Source: Luteimonas endophytica
Lineage (GTDB): Bacteria; Pseudomonadota; Gammaproteobacteria; Xanthomonadales; Xanthomonadaceae
Assembly: GCF_029887875.1 (NCBI RefSeq)
Contig: NZ_JARXRM010000034.1
Span: 1-53,642 of the forward strand
Length of the DNA stretch: 53,642 nucleotides
Direction: 5' to 3'
The position numbers and the translations under genes are program-made. The notes under the pieces were generated by a model. It did not search any database, was not told where the DNA came from, and saw nothing but the letters and a program-made list of their open reading frames with translations. Positions within the stretch are counted from its first letter, which is position 1. Each line of letters opens with the position of its first letter. Below, piece by piece: positions 8,764 through 15,454 of this stretch.

Positions 8764-8870
8764 GTAGGAGCGTGCCATGCACGCGAAGGCCGACGCGGTT
8801 GGCCAACGCCGCAATCGCCGTCCGCCCTACCGGAGACACTCGCGGTCTTCGCGGCCACGGGCCGCTCTAC
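8764..8870. repeat. Dispersed ~108-bp element with inverted ends, copy B
   Basis: Its left 24 bp (8764-8787) are identical to those of copy A. The right end at 8848-8870 (TTCGCGGCCACGGGCC, then GCTCTAC) is again the near reverse complement of the left end. The central part has diverged from copy A. Copies A and B are in the same orientation and, with the CATGC tract, fill most of the gene-free stretch 8534-8899 between the DoxX and BtuF-like genes. Confidence 0.7.
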
Positions 8871-8899
8871 GAAACAGCAGCGGCGGCCATCGGCCGCGC

Positions 8900-9709
8900 C
8901 TACGCGTTACGGCGCCGCGACCAGGCATGGATGATCGCGGCGATGGCGTGCACGCCATCGGTCAGCGCCGCCGGGCCGGGCTGCAGGATCAGCGGCGACT
9001 TGATCTCGTGCAGCTCGCCGTCGCGCACCGCCGGCATGGCCTCCCAGCCGGGGCGCGCGGCCACCTTCTCCGGCCGGAAGCGCTTGCCGCACCAGGAGCC
9101 GAGCACGATGTCGGGCGCGCGCCGCACCACCTCGGCAGCGTCGGCGAGGATCCGCCGCTTCGCCAGCGACTCGACCGACAGCTCCGGAAAGACATCGTCG
9201 CCACCGGCGATCCGGACCAGCTCGGACACCCAGCGGATGCCGGTGATCGGCGGATCGTCCCACTCCTCGAAATACACCCGGGGCCGGTGGGCAAGCTGCG
9301 CCGACCGCGCCTGCACTTCCTCCAGCCCCTGGCGCAGCTCGTCGGCGTAGGCTTCGGCGCGCGCCGCGGCGCCGACCAGCGCGCCCAGCCGGCGCACGTA
9401 GTCCAGAATCCCCTCGACGCTGCGGTGATTGCTGATCCACACCTCCACGCCGTGGCGCACCAGCTCTGCGGCGATCTCGGCCTGGATGTCGGAGAAGCCG
9501 ATCGCCAGGTCGGGCTCCAGCTTCAGGATCTCGCCGATCTTGGCGCTGGTGAAGGCGCTGACCTTCGGCTTCTCGCGCCGCGCACGCGGCGGGCGCACGG
9601 TGAAGCCGCTGATGCCGACGATCCGGTCCTGCTCGCCGAGCGCGTACAGGGTCTCGGTCGGCTCCTCGGTCAGGCAGACGATGCGGCGCGGCCCGGTGGC
9701 TTTGTTCAC
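8900..9709 (-). CDS. Cobalamin/metal-binding BtuF-like protein (periplasmic-binding fold) without signal peptide
   Basis: A 269-residue protein of the helical-backbone metal receptor (BtuF/FhuD) class. It starts [20 protein letters not shown], a variant of the RIVSLxPSxTE motif, then has [50 protein letters not shown] and [15 protein letters not shown]. These resemble BtuF-like cobalamin-binding proteins. No signal peptide is visible from any of the possible starts (GTG 9751, ATG 9733, GTG 9709), which is unusual for this fold. I chose GTG 9709 because it makes a GTGA overlap with the pdxH stop codon. No permease or ATPase gene is adjacent, so transport of cobalamin is unproven. Confidence 0.8.
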   Translation of the reverse strand: MNKATGPRRIVCLTEEPTETLYALGEQDRIVGISGFTVRPPRARREKPKVSAFTSAKIGEILKLEPDLAIGFSDIQAEIAAELVRHGVEVWISNHRSVEGILDYVRRLGALVGAAARAEAYADELRQGLEEVQARSAQLAHRPRVYFEEWDDPPITGIRWVSELVRIAGGDDVFPELSVESLAKRRILADAAEVVRRAPDIVLGSWCGKRFRPEKVAARPGWEAMPAVRDGELHEIKSPLILQPGPAALTDGVHAIAAIIHAWSRRRNA

Positions 9710-10308
9710 GGATACAGCATGCGCTTCGACCATTCCCCGGCGCGGTCGCACTCGTAGAAATGGCGCTCGTGCAGGCGGTGGCCGCCGGCATACCAGAACT
9801 CGATCCGCTCCGGGCGCACCCGCAGTCCGCTCCAGCGCGGCGGCCGCGGCACCTCGCGCCCCTCGAACTCGCGCTCGCGCTCGGCCAGGCGCCGCTCGAA
9901 CGCTTCCCGCGAATCCAGCGGCTCCGATTGCCGGGAGGCCCAGGCGCCGAGCTGGCTGCCGCGCGGCCGGCTGGCGAAGTAGGCGTCGGCCTCGGCGTCG
10001 GCGACGATCGCCACCGGTCCTTCGATCCTCGCCTGCACGCCGCCACGCACGCGCGGCCAGTGGAACAGCAGTGCGGCCTGCGGGTTGGCCTGGAGCTCGC
10101 GTCCCTTGCGCCCGTCCAGGTGGGTATAGAACACGAAGCCGCGCGCGTCGTGCGCCTTGAGCAGCACGATGCGCGCCGAGGGCCGTGCATCCAGCGCCGC
10201 GGTGGCGACGGTCATCGCAGTGGGGTCCGGCTCTCCGGCGGACCGCGCCTGGTCGAACAGCGCGTCGAAGGTGGCGAGGGCTTCGGCATAGAGGTCGGCG
10301 GTGTCCAT
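9706..10308 (-). CDS. pdxH: Pyridoxamine 5'-phosphate oxidase
   Basis: A 200-residue FMN-dependent oxidase that makes pyridoxal 5'-phosphate from PNP or PMP. Visible family elements are [22 protein letters not shown] (FMN-binding region), [21 protein letters not shown] and AALLFHWP, then [19 protein letters not shown] and a C-terminal [24 protein letters not shown] ending in RMLYP. The ATG at 10308 lies only 17 bp from the ATG of the divergent kinase gene and has no Shine-Dalgarno sequence; CACAAT lies 6 bp upstream, pointing to a leaderless mRNA. The BtuF-like gene overlaps its stop codon. Confidence 0.95.
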   Translation of the reverse strand: MDTADLYAEALATFDALFDQARSAGEPDPTAMTVATAALDARPSARIVLLKAHDARGFVFYTHLDGRKGRELQANPQAALLFHWPRVRGGVQARIEGPVAIVADAEADAYFASRPRGSQLGAWASRQSEPLDSREAFERRLAEREREFEGREVPRPPRWSGLRVRPERIEFWYAGGHRLHERHFYECDRAGEWSKRMLYP

Positions 10309-10313
10309 TGCGC

Positions 10314-10320
10314 TATTGTG
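10314..10320. promoter_or_regulatory. Shared bidirectional -10-like island between pdxH and the glycerate kinase gene
   Basis: The seven bases TATTGTG carry TATTGT on the plus strand, ending 6 bp before the ATG at 10326. They also carry CACAAT on the minus strand, ending 6 bp before the ATG at 10308. The whole divergent gap is 17 bp, so both transcripts would have to start at or inside the start codons, with -35 regions inside the opposite gene. Confidence 0.45.
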
Positions 10321-10325
10321 GCGCG

Positions 10326-11141
10326 ATGGCGCAGGCGGCGCACCCTTCCGGGCCTGGCGGCTTCCCACCGGCCCTCGTCGAGCGCGTGCTCGCCGACGCG
10401 CTGCGTCCGGGCATCCGCGTCTACGGCATCGGCGGCCTGCAGGGCACCGGCAAGTCGACGCTGGCGGCGCAGCTGGTGGAGGCTGCCGCCGCGCGCGGCG
10501 TCCGCGCCGCGGCGCTCTCGATCGACGACTTCTATTTCGACCGTCCGGCGCGCGAGGCGCTGGCGCGGCGGGTGCACCCGCTGCTGGTCACCCGCGGTCC
10601 GCCGGGCACCCACGACCTGGCTCTGGCGTTGCGCACGCTGGACGCGCTCCGGCGGCGCGAACCGGTAAGCCTGCCGCGCTTCGACAAGCTGGGCGATCGG
10701 CGCCGCGCCCAGGCGCTGTGGCCGGCGGCCGGCGCGCTCGACCTGGTGCTGTTCGAGGGCTGGCTGCTCGGCACCCCCGCCGAGGACCGGGCCGCCCTGG
10801 CCACGCCCATCAACGCGCTGGAACGCGAGGAAGATGGCGACGGCCGCTGGCGACGCTGGTGCAACGACGCCCTGGACCGCGACTATCTGGCGCTCTGGGC
10901 GCGTATCGACCGGCTGCTGTTCCTCCAGCCTCCCGGCTTCGAAGTGGTGCCGCGTTGGCGCCTCGAACAGGAACGCGCGCTGCAGCGCGCCGAGCCCGGC
11001 CGCGCCGGCATGGACCAGGCCGCCATCGCCCGCTTCGTCCAGCACTACGAGCGGGTCGGCCGCCACGCGCTGCGCACGCTTCCCGGCATCGCCCCCGCCA
11101 CGATCGCCCTGGATGCCGAACGCCGCCCGCTGTCCGGGTAG
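10326..11141 (+). CDS. Glycerate kinase-like P-loop kinase (D-glycerate 3-kinase type)
   Basis: A 271-residue soluble P-loop kinase. The Walker A motif is [17 protein letters not shown] at about residues 37-53. It is followed by [52 protein letters not shown] and [21 protein letters not shown], a set seen in GLYK-type D-glycerate 3-kinases and their bacterial homologues. The expected product is 3-phosphoglycerate, linking glycerate to glycolysis. No ribosome-binding site precedes the ATG; a TATTGT lies 6 bp upstream. Some homologues are annotated only as kinase or uridine kinase-like, so the substrate is inferred. Confidence 0.82.
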   Translation: MAQAAHPSGPGGFPPALVERVLADALRPGIRVYGIGGLQGTGKSTLAAQLVEAAAARGVRAAALSIDDFYFDRPAREALARRVHPLLVTRGPPGTHDLALALRTLDALRRREPVSLPRFDKLGDRRRAQALWPAAGALDLVLFEGWLLGTPAEDRAALATPINALEREEDGDGRWRRWCNDALDRDYLALWARIDRLLFLQPPGFEVVPRWRLEQERALQRAEPGRAGMDQAAIARFVQHYERVGRHALRTLPGIAPATIALDAERRPLSG

Positions 11142-11242
11142 AGCCCGCTCGGCACTCTATCCAGAGGCCGCCGACGGCCGCCCGGAAGCCGAGCGCTCGG
11201 CGGCGCGGGTTCATCCAAAGCGCTCGCAGGGTGCGCCGTGGC

Positions 11243-11446
11243 TCAACTCACCACGAAGGTGATCCGCAGGTTCACCCGCCACTCGCTGATGGCGCCGTCG
11301 TCGCCGACCATCGCCTTGATCTCGTTCACCCACACGCCCTTGATGCCCTTGACCGTCTCGGCGGTCTTCCTGATGCCGGACTGCACCGCGTCCTCCATGC
11401 TCTTGGGCGAGGAGGCGGTGATCTCGATGACTTTCGCGACGGACAT
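11243..11446 (-). CDS. Dodecin family flavin-binding protein
   Basis: A 67-residue protein beginning MSVAKVIEITASSPKSMEDA and containing GVWVNEIKAMV and EWRVNLRITFVV, the strand-helix-strand-strand dodecin pattern. Dodecins form dodecameric shells that store flavins. The Trp in GVWVNE corresponds to the residue stacking on the flavin. Where characterised archaeal and actinobacterial dodecins have Gln, this protein has Arg (WRV), as I recall is common in proteobacterial members. The ATG at 11446 has AGGAG 6 bp upstream. It stands alone, convergent with the kinase gene and divergent from aroK. Confidence 0.93.
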   Translation of the reverse strand: MSVAKVIEITASSPKSMEDAVQSGIRKTAETVKGIKGVWVNEIKAMVGDDGAISEWRVNLRITFVVS

Positions 11447-11559
11447 GATGGTCTCCTGAAGCTGGCTGGCGCACCCGCGCCGGACGTCCCAGCCTGCGCC
11501 GGGCCGTGTAACGCGCACGCGAACGCATGGTGATGGCGGCGCAACGGCGCGGGCGCTGC

Positions 11560-11565
11560 TAGCAT
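11560..11565 (+). promoter_or_regulatory. -10-like hexamer just upstream of aroK
   Basis: TAGCAT ends exactly 6 bp before the aroK ATG at 11572, and there is no Shine-Dalgarno motif between them. This suggests a leaderless aroK-aroB transcript. Confidence 0.4.
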
Positions 11566-11571
11566 CGCGGC

Positions 11572-12132
11572 ATGAACCCCGCTCCCAACCTCGTGCTGGT
11601 CGGCCCGATGGGTGCCGGCAAGTCGTCGATCGGCCGGCGCCTGGCCGGGCGCTGCGGGCTGGCGTTCGTGGATCTGGACGAGGAGATCGAACGGCGCACC
11701 GGCGCCAGCGTGGCCACCATTTTCGACTGCGAGGGCGAGGCCGGGTTCCGCGCCCGCGAACGTGCGGCGCTGGAGGCGGTGCTGGCCGGCGACGGGCTGG
11801 TACTGGCGACCGGTGGCGGCGCGGTGCTCGACCCCGGCGGCCGTGCGCTGATGCGCCGGCGCGGCTTCGTGGTACACCTGCACGCCAGCGTGGAACGGCA
11901 GCTGGCGCGGCTGGCCCGGGACCGCAGCCGCCCGCTGCTGGCCGGCAACGATCGGGAGGCAGTGCTGCACCGGCTGGCCGGGATCCGCGAGCCGCTGTAC
12001 CGCGAGGTGGCGGATCTGCATTTCGACACCGGGGCGCTGGCGCCGACATCGGCGGTGGCGCGGCTGGGCCGGCTGCTGCAGCAGCAATGGCGGCAACAGG
12101 CGACAGCGGCGCCGCGCCAGGAGCCGGCATGA
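11572..12132 (+). CDS. aroK: Shikimate kinase
   Basis: A 186-residue kinase that phosphorylates shikimate at the 3-OH in the aromatic amino acid pathway. Walker A is [15 protein letters not shown] at residues 10-24. The shikimate-binding Asp lies in [13 protein letters not shown], the Arg in [12 protein letters not shown], and GGGAV marks the second substrate-binding loop. RPLL and the lid arginine region follow. The length is normal for AroK. The stop overlaps the aroB start (ATGA), so the two enzymes of the same pathway are translationally coupled. Confidence 0.96.
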   Translation: MNPAPNLVLVGPMGAGKSSIGRRLAGRCGLAFVDLDEEIERRTGASVATIFDCEGEAGFRARERAALEAVLAGDGLVLATGGGAVLDPGGRALMRRRGFVVHLHASVERQLARLARDRSRPLLAGNDREAVLHRLAGIREPLYREVADLHFDTGALAPTSAVARLGRLLQQQWRQQATAAPRQEPA

Positions 12133-13226
12133 GCGCGCCACGCTGGGTCGAGGTGGCCGGTGCGCACCCCTACCGGATCGGCATCGCCCCTGGTTTGCTC
12201 GACGACGGCGCCGCGCTCGCCGCCACGCTGTGCGGACGCCAGGTGCTGGTGATCAGCGACGACACCGTCGCGCCGCTGTATGCGGCGCGCGTGGAAGCCG
12301 CGCTGCGCGCCGCCATGCCCGGCCTGGCCGTCGCGGGCTTCGTCATTCCCGCCGGGGAGGCGTCCAAGACCCTGGCGTGGTTCGGCCGCGCGATCGACGC
12401 CCTGGCGGCGCTCGGCGCACGCCGCGACGCCTGCGTCTACGCGCTGGGCGGGGGCGTGGTCGGCGACCTCGCCGGCTTCGCCGCGGCCTGCTGGATGCGC
12501 GGGATCGACTGCGTGCAGCTGCCCACCACGCTGCTGGCGATGGTCGACTCCTCGGTCGGCGGCAAGACCGCGGTGGACCTGCCGCAGGGCAAGAACCTGG
12601 TCGGTGCGTTCCACCCGCCGCGCGCGGTGCTGGCCGATACCGCCGTACTGCGCACGCTGCCGCCGCGCGAGCTGCGCGCCGGCCTGGCCGAGGTGGTGAA
12701 GTACGGCGCGCTCGGCGACGCCGCGTTCCTCGACTGGCTCCAAGCCCATGCCGACGCGCTGCTGGCGATGGAACCCGCGGCGCTGGCCGAAGCGGTGGCG
12801 CGCAGCTGCACGCACAAGGCCCGGATCGTGGCGCGCGACCCGTTCGAACACGGCGAGCGCGCGCTGCTCAACTTCGGGCACACCTTCGGCCACGCGATCG
12901 AGACCGAGCAGGGCTATGGCGGCCTCAACCACGGCGAGGCGGTCGCGGTGGGCATGGTGCTGGCGGCGCGCCTGTCGGAAGGGCTGGGCCTGGCGCCGGC
13001 CGCGGACACCCTGCGGCTGCGGACCCTGCTGGCGCGGTTCGGCCTGCCCGTCGACGTGCCCGCTGGCCTGGACCCCGAAGCCCTGCTCGCGCACATGCGC
13101 CTGGACAAGAAAGCGACGGCCGGCGGGCTGCGATTCATCGTCTGGGATGGCGCGGGCCGCGCCAGGGTGCTCTCCGACGTACCCGAGAGCGCCGTACTGG
13201 CGGTCCTGCGCCGCGGCGGCCCGTAG
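12129..13226 (+). CDS. aroB: 3-dehydroquinate synthase
   Basis: A 365-residue NAD- and metal-dependent enzyme that converts DAHP to 3-dehydroquinate. Characteristic segments are [60 protein letters not shown] and the metal-binding [11 protein letters not shown] followed by [11 protein letters not shown]. The ATG at 12129 forms the 4-nt overlap with aroK; an upstream in-frame start inside aroK is unlikely. The TAG stop at 13224-13226 lies inside the left end of a degenerate inverted-repeat element. Confidence 0.97.
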   Translation: MSAPRWVEVAGAHPYRIGIAPGLLDDGAALAATLCGRQVLVISDDTVAPLYAARVEAALRAAMPGLAVAGFVIPAGEASKTLAWFGRAIDALAALGARRDACVYALGGGVVGDLAGFAAACWMRGIDCVQLPTTLLAMVDSSVGGKTAVDLPQGKNLVGAFHPPRAVLADTAVLRTLPPRELRAGLAEVVKYGALGDAAFLDWLQAHADALLAMEPAALAEAVARSCTHKARIVARDPFEHGERALLNFGHTFGHAIETEQGYGGLNHGEAVAVGMVLAARLSEGLGLAPAADTLRLRTLLARFGLPVDVPAGLDPEALLAHMRLDKKATAGGLRFIVWDGAGRARVLSDVPESAVLAVLRRGGP

Positions 13227-13318
13227 GCGCGGCCTGTAGGCGGAGCGGCGGCCGGATCGGCGGCGATTGCTGGCCGGCCCGGCGGTGCGGGCTTTCGCGC
13301 GCATGGCACGCTCCTGCG
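13223..13318. repeat. Degenerate, inverted copy of the dispersed inverted-end element
   Basis: The right end at 13294-13318 (TTCGCGCGCATGGCAC, then GCTCCTGCG) is the reverse complement of the left end of copies A and B with few differences. Read on the minus strand, the interior also keeps AATCGCCG and the CCGCC/TAC pattern of copy B. The other end is eroded and overlaps the aroB stop codon. It fills most of the aroB to WGR gap. Confidence 0.55.
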
Positions 13319-13338
13319 ATTCGCGACTGGCCGGGCCT

Positions 13339-13344
13339 TACAAT
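13339..13344 (+). promoter_or_regulatory. -10-like hexamer just upstream of the WGR gene
   Basis: TACAAT ends 6 bp before the ATG at 13351, with no Shine-Dalgarno motif. This is the best match to the -10 consensus among the start-proximal hexamers with that spacing, apart from TAGAAT at sdaA. Confidence 0.45.
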
Positions 13345-13350
13345 TGGCGG

Positions 13351-13605
13351 ATGCGCCTGCTCCTGCAACAGCCCGCCGAAGGCTCCGAAGCGCCCCGTTT
13401 CGTGCAGCTCATGCTGCAGCCGGACCTGCTCGGCGGCTGGACGCTGGTGCGCGAATCCGGCCAGATCGGCGGGCGCAGCCAGCTGCGCCGCGACCAGTAC
13501 CTCGACCAGGCCAGTGCCGTGGCCGCGCTGGAGCAGGCGCGCGACGCCCAGCTCAAGCGCGGCTTCCGGCTGGTCTACGCACAGGGCGAGACCCCGCGCC
13601 CCTGA
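13351..13605 (+). CDS. Stand-alone WGR domain protein
   Basis: An 84-residue protein made almost only of a WGR-like domain: RFVQLMLQPDLLGGWTLVRESGQIGGRSQ. Here GWTLVRESGQIG corresponds to the WGR signature seen in PARP-type proteins and MolR-like regulators, followed by a helix DQYLDQASAVAALEQARDAQLKRGF and a final strand RLVYA. WGR domains in PARPs contact DNA ends; for isolated bacterial copies no function is established. It sits between aroB and hemE, probably with its own leaderless promoter. Confidence 0.8.
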   Translation: MRLLLQQPAEGSEAPRFVQLMLQPDLLGGWTLVRESGQIGGRSQLRRDQYLDQASAVAALEQARDAQLKRGFRLVYAQGETPRP

Positions 13606-13674
13606 CCCGTCCGGCGCGGCGCCGCGGCCCTGCGCACCCCGTTTTTCTTCCTGCAATCATCGAGTGCTTCCGAA

Positions 13675-14754
13675 GTGACTTCATTCCCCCCGCTCAAGAA
13701 CGACCGCCTGCTGCGCGCGCTGCGCCGCGAATCCGTCGACCGCACCCCGGTGTGGCTGATGCGGCAGGCCGGCCGCTACCTGCCCGAATACCGCGAGACC
13801 CGCCGCCAGGCCGGCAGCTTCCTGGCCATGGCCAAGCACCCGGAGCTCGCCTGCGAGGTCACGCTGCAGCCGTTGCGGCGCTTTCCGCTGGATGCCGCGA
13901 TCCTGTTCTCGGACATCCTCACCATCCCCGATGCGATGGGGCTGGAGCTGTACTTCGTCGAGGGCGAGGGGCCGAAGTTCCGCAAGCCGGTGCGCGACGC
14001 CGCGGCGATCGCCGCGCTGGGAGTACCGGACATGGAAACCGAGCTGCGCTACGTGATGGACGCGGTGCGCACCATCCGCCGCGAGCTCGACGGCGAGGTC
14101 CCGCTGATCGGGTTCTCCGGCAGCCCCTGGACGCTGGCCTGCTACATGGTCGAGGGCGGCGGCAGCCGCGACTTCGCCCGCATCAAGGCGATGGCGTTGA
14201 ACGACCCGCAGGCGCTGCACGCGCTGCTGAGCGTCAACACCGACGCGGTGATCGCCTATCTGGCCGCGCAGCGCTCGGCGGGCGCCCAGGTGCTGCAGGT
14301 GTTCGACACCTGGGGCGGGGTGCTGTCACCGGCGATGTACCGCGAGTTCTCGCTGCCCTACCTCACCCGTATCGCCCGCGAGCTGGAGCGCGGCGAGGGC
14401 GGCCTGCGCACCCCGCTGATCCTGTTCGGCAAGGGCAGCGCGATCCACCTGGAGGCGCTGGCCGACAGCGGCGCCGAGGGCATCGGCGTCGACTGGCTGG
14501 TGGGCATGGACGAGGCCGCGCGGCGCGTCGGCGGGCGGGTCGCGCTGCAGGGCAATCTCGATCCCGCGGTGTTGTACGGTTCGCCGGCGGCGATCCGGCG
14601 CGAAGTGGCGGCCGTGCTCGATGCCTACGCCGCCGGCAACGGCGGCTCGCGCGAGGGCCACGTGTTCAACCTCGGCCACGGCATGTCCCCGGACATGGAC
14701 CCCGACCACGTGGCGGTGCTGGTGGAAACCGTACACGCCCACAGCGCGCGCTGA
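13675..14754 (+). CDS. hemE: Uroporphyrinogen decarboxylase
   Basis: A 359-residue cytoplasmic enzyme that converts uroporphyrinogen III to coproporphyrinogen III in haem synthesis. It has the N-terminal signature [19 protein letters not shown], the catalytic-region Asp in [15 protein letters not shown], the second signature [16 protein letters not shown], and [13 protein letters not shown] and [10 protein letters not shown] further on. The start is a GTG at 13675, which gives the usual N-terminus; no ATG in frame is nearby. A CAATCAT sequence about 18 bp upstream could be part of a -10. Confidence 0.96.
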   Translation: MTSFPPLKNDRLLRALRRESVDRTPVWLMRQAGRYLPEYRETRRQAGSFLAMAKHPELACEVTLQPLRRFPLDAAILFSDILTIPDAMGLELYFVEGEGPKFRKPVRDAAAIAALGVPDMETELRYVMDAVRTIRRELDGEVPLIGFSGSPWTLACYMVEGGGSRDFARIKAMALNDPQALHALLSVNTDAVIAYLAAQRSAGAQVLQVFDTWGGVLSPAMYREFSLPYLTRIARELERGEGGLRTPLILFGKGSAIHLEALADSGAEGIGVDWLVGMDEAARRVGGRVALQGNLDPAVLYGSPAAIRREVAAVLDAYAAGNGGSREGHVFNLGHGMSPDMDPDHVAVLVETVHAHSAR

Positions 14755-14788
14755 CGCCGGCGTCGAAGCCCGTCCGGGCGCGGCTTGT

Positions 14789-15454
14789 TCAACCGGAAGC
14801 GGGCAGCTCCACCAGCGTGCCGGGGGCGCACGCGAACACCCGTTCGCCGGCGACCGGTTCGAAGGCGGTGCCGCCGGCGAACGCGGTAAAGGCCGGCAGC
14901 ACCCCGGCGCTGGCGCCGAAGCGGAACGCCGGCAGCCGCGGCAGTCCGGGCAGCCGCAGCACCGGGTGGAGGTGGCCGGCGAGCAGGTAGCCTTCCACCG
15001 CTTCGGGATCATCGACGTCGTGGACGAACGCGAACGGCGGCTCGTGCAGCACCTTGCCGAGCAGCTGCAGGCCCATCGAGGCGGCGCGCGAGGGGTGCAC
15101 GCGCAGGGCGCGGTCGTGATTGCCCACCACCACCTCGACCGCCAGGCCTGCGCGGCGGTTGCGCCAGGCGAACCAGCGCGCCAGCCACGGCGCATCGGGA
15201 ATCAGCCCATGCAGCAGGTCGCCCAGCACCAGCAGGCGCCCGGCGCCGGTCTTCTCGAGCAGGGCGTCGATGCGGTCCAGGTCGTGGCCGGTGCCGCCGG
15301 CCGGCACCGCCAGGCCGTTGCGGCGGAACTCGTCGCCCTTGCCCAGGTGCAGGTCGGCGACCACGAGAGTCGCCGCGCGCGGCCAGTACAGCGCGCGCTC
15401 GGCATACAGGACGATGCGCTCGCCCTCCAGCGCGATCTCGCGGTCATCGGCCAT
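14789..15454 (-). CDS. pdeM: Ligase-associated DNA damage response endonuclease PdeM
   Basis: A 221-residue calcineurin-type metallophosphoesterase. Metal-binding motifs are ADLHLGKGDEFRR (DxH), LVLGDLLHG (GD), VVVGNHDRAL (GNHD) and LLAGHLHPVLRL (GHxHP). Its position directly after lhr in a lig/lhr/exo cluster identifies it as the PdeM member of the ligase-associated repair module. The ATG at 15454 overlaps the end of lhr by 11 bp, so it is the last gene of the cassette. In characterised relatives the activity is Mn-dependent cleavage of single-stranded DNA. Confidence 0.9.
   Translation of the reverse strand: MADDREIALEGERIVLYAERALYWPRAATLVVADLHLGKGDEFRRNGLAVPAGGTGHDLDRIDALLEKTGAGRLLVLGDLLHGLIPDAPWLARWFAWRNRRAGLAVEVVVGNHDRALRVHPSRAASMGLQLLGKVLHEPPFAFVHDVDDPEAVEGYLLAGHLHPVLRLPGLPRLPAFRFGASAGVLPAFTAFAGGTAFEPVAGERVFACAPGTLVELPASG

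Noticed and set aside
8610..8870. Closely spaced repeats considered as a CRISPR array.
   Set aside because: Repeat units have inverted ends rather than identical direct repeats with unique spacers of constant size, and no cas gene is present.
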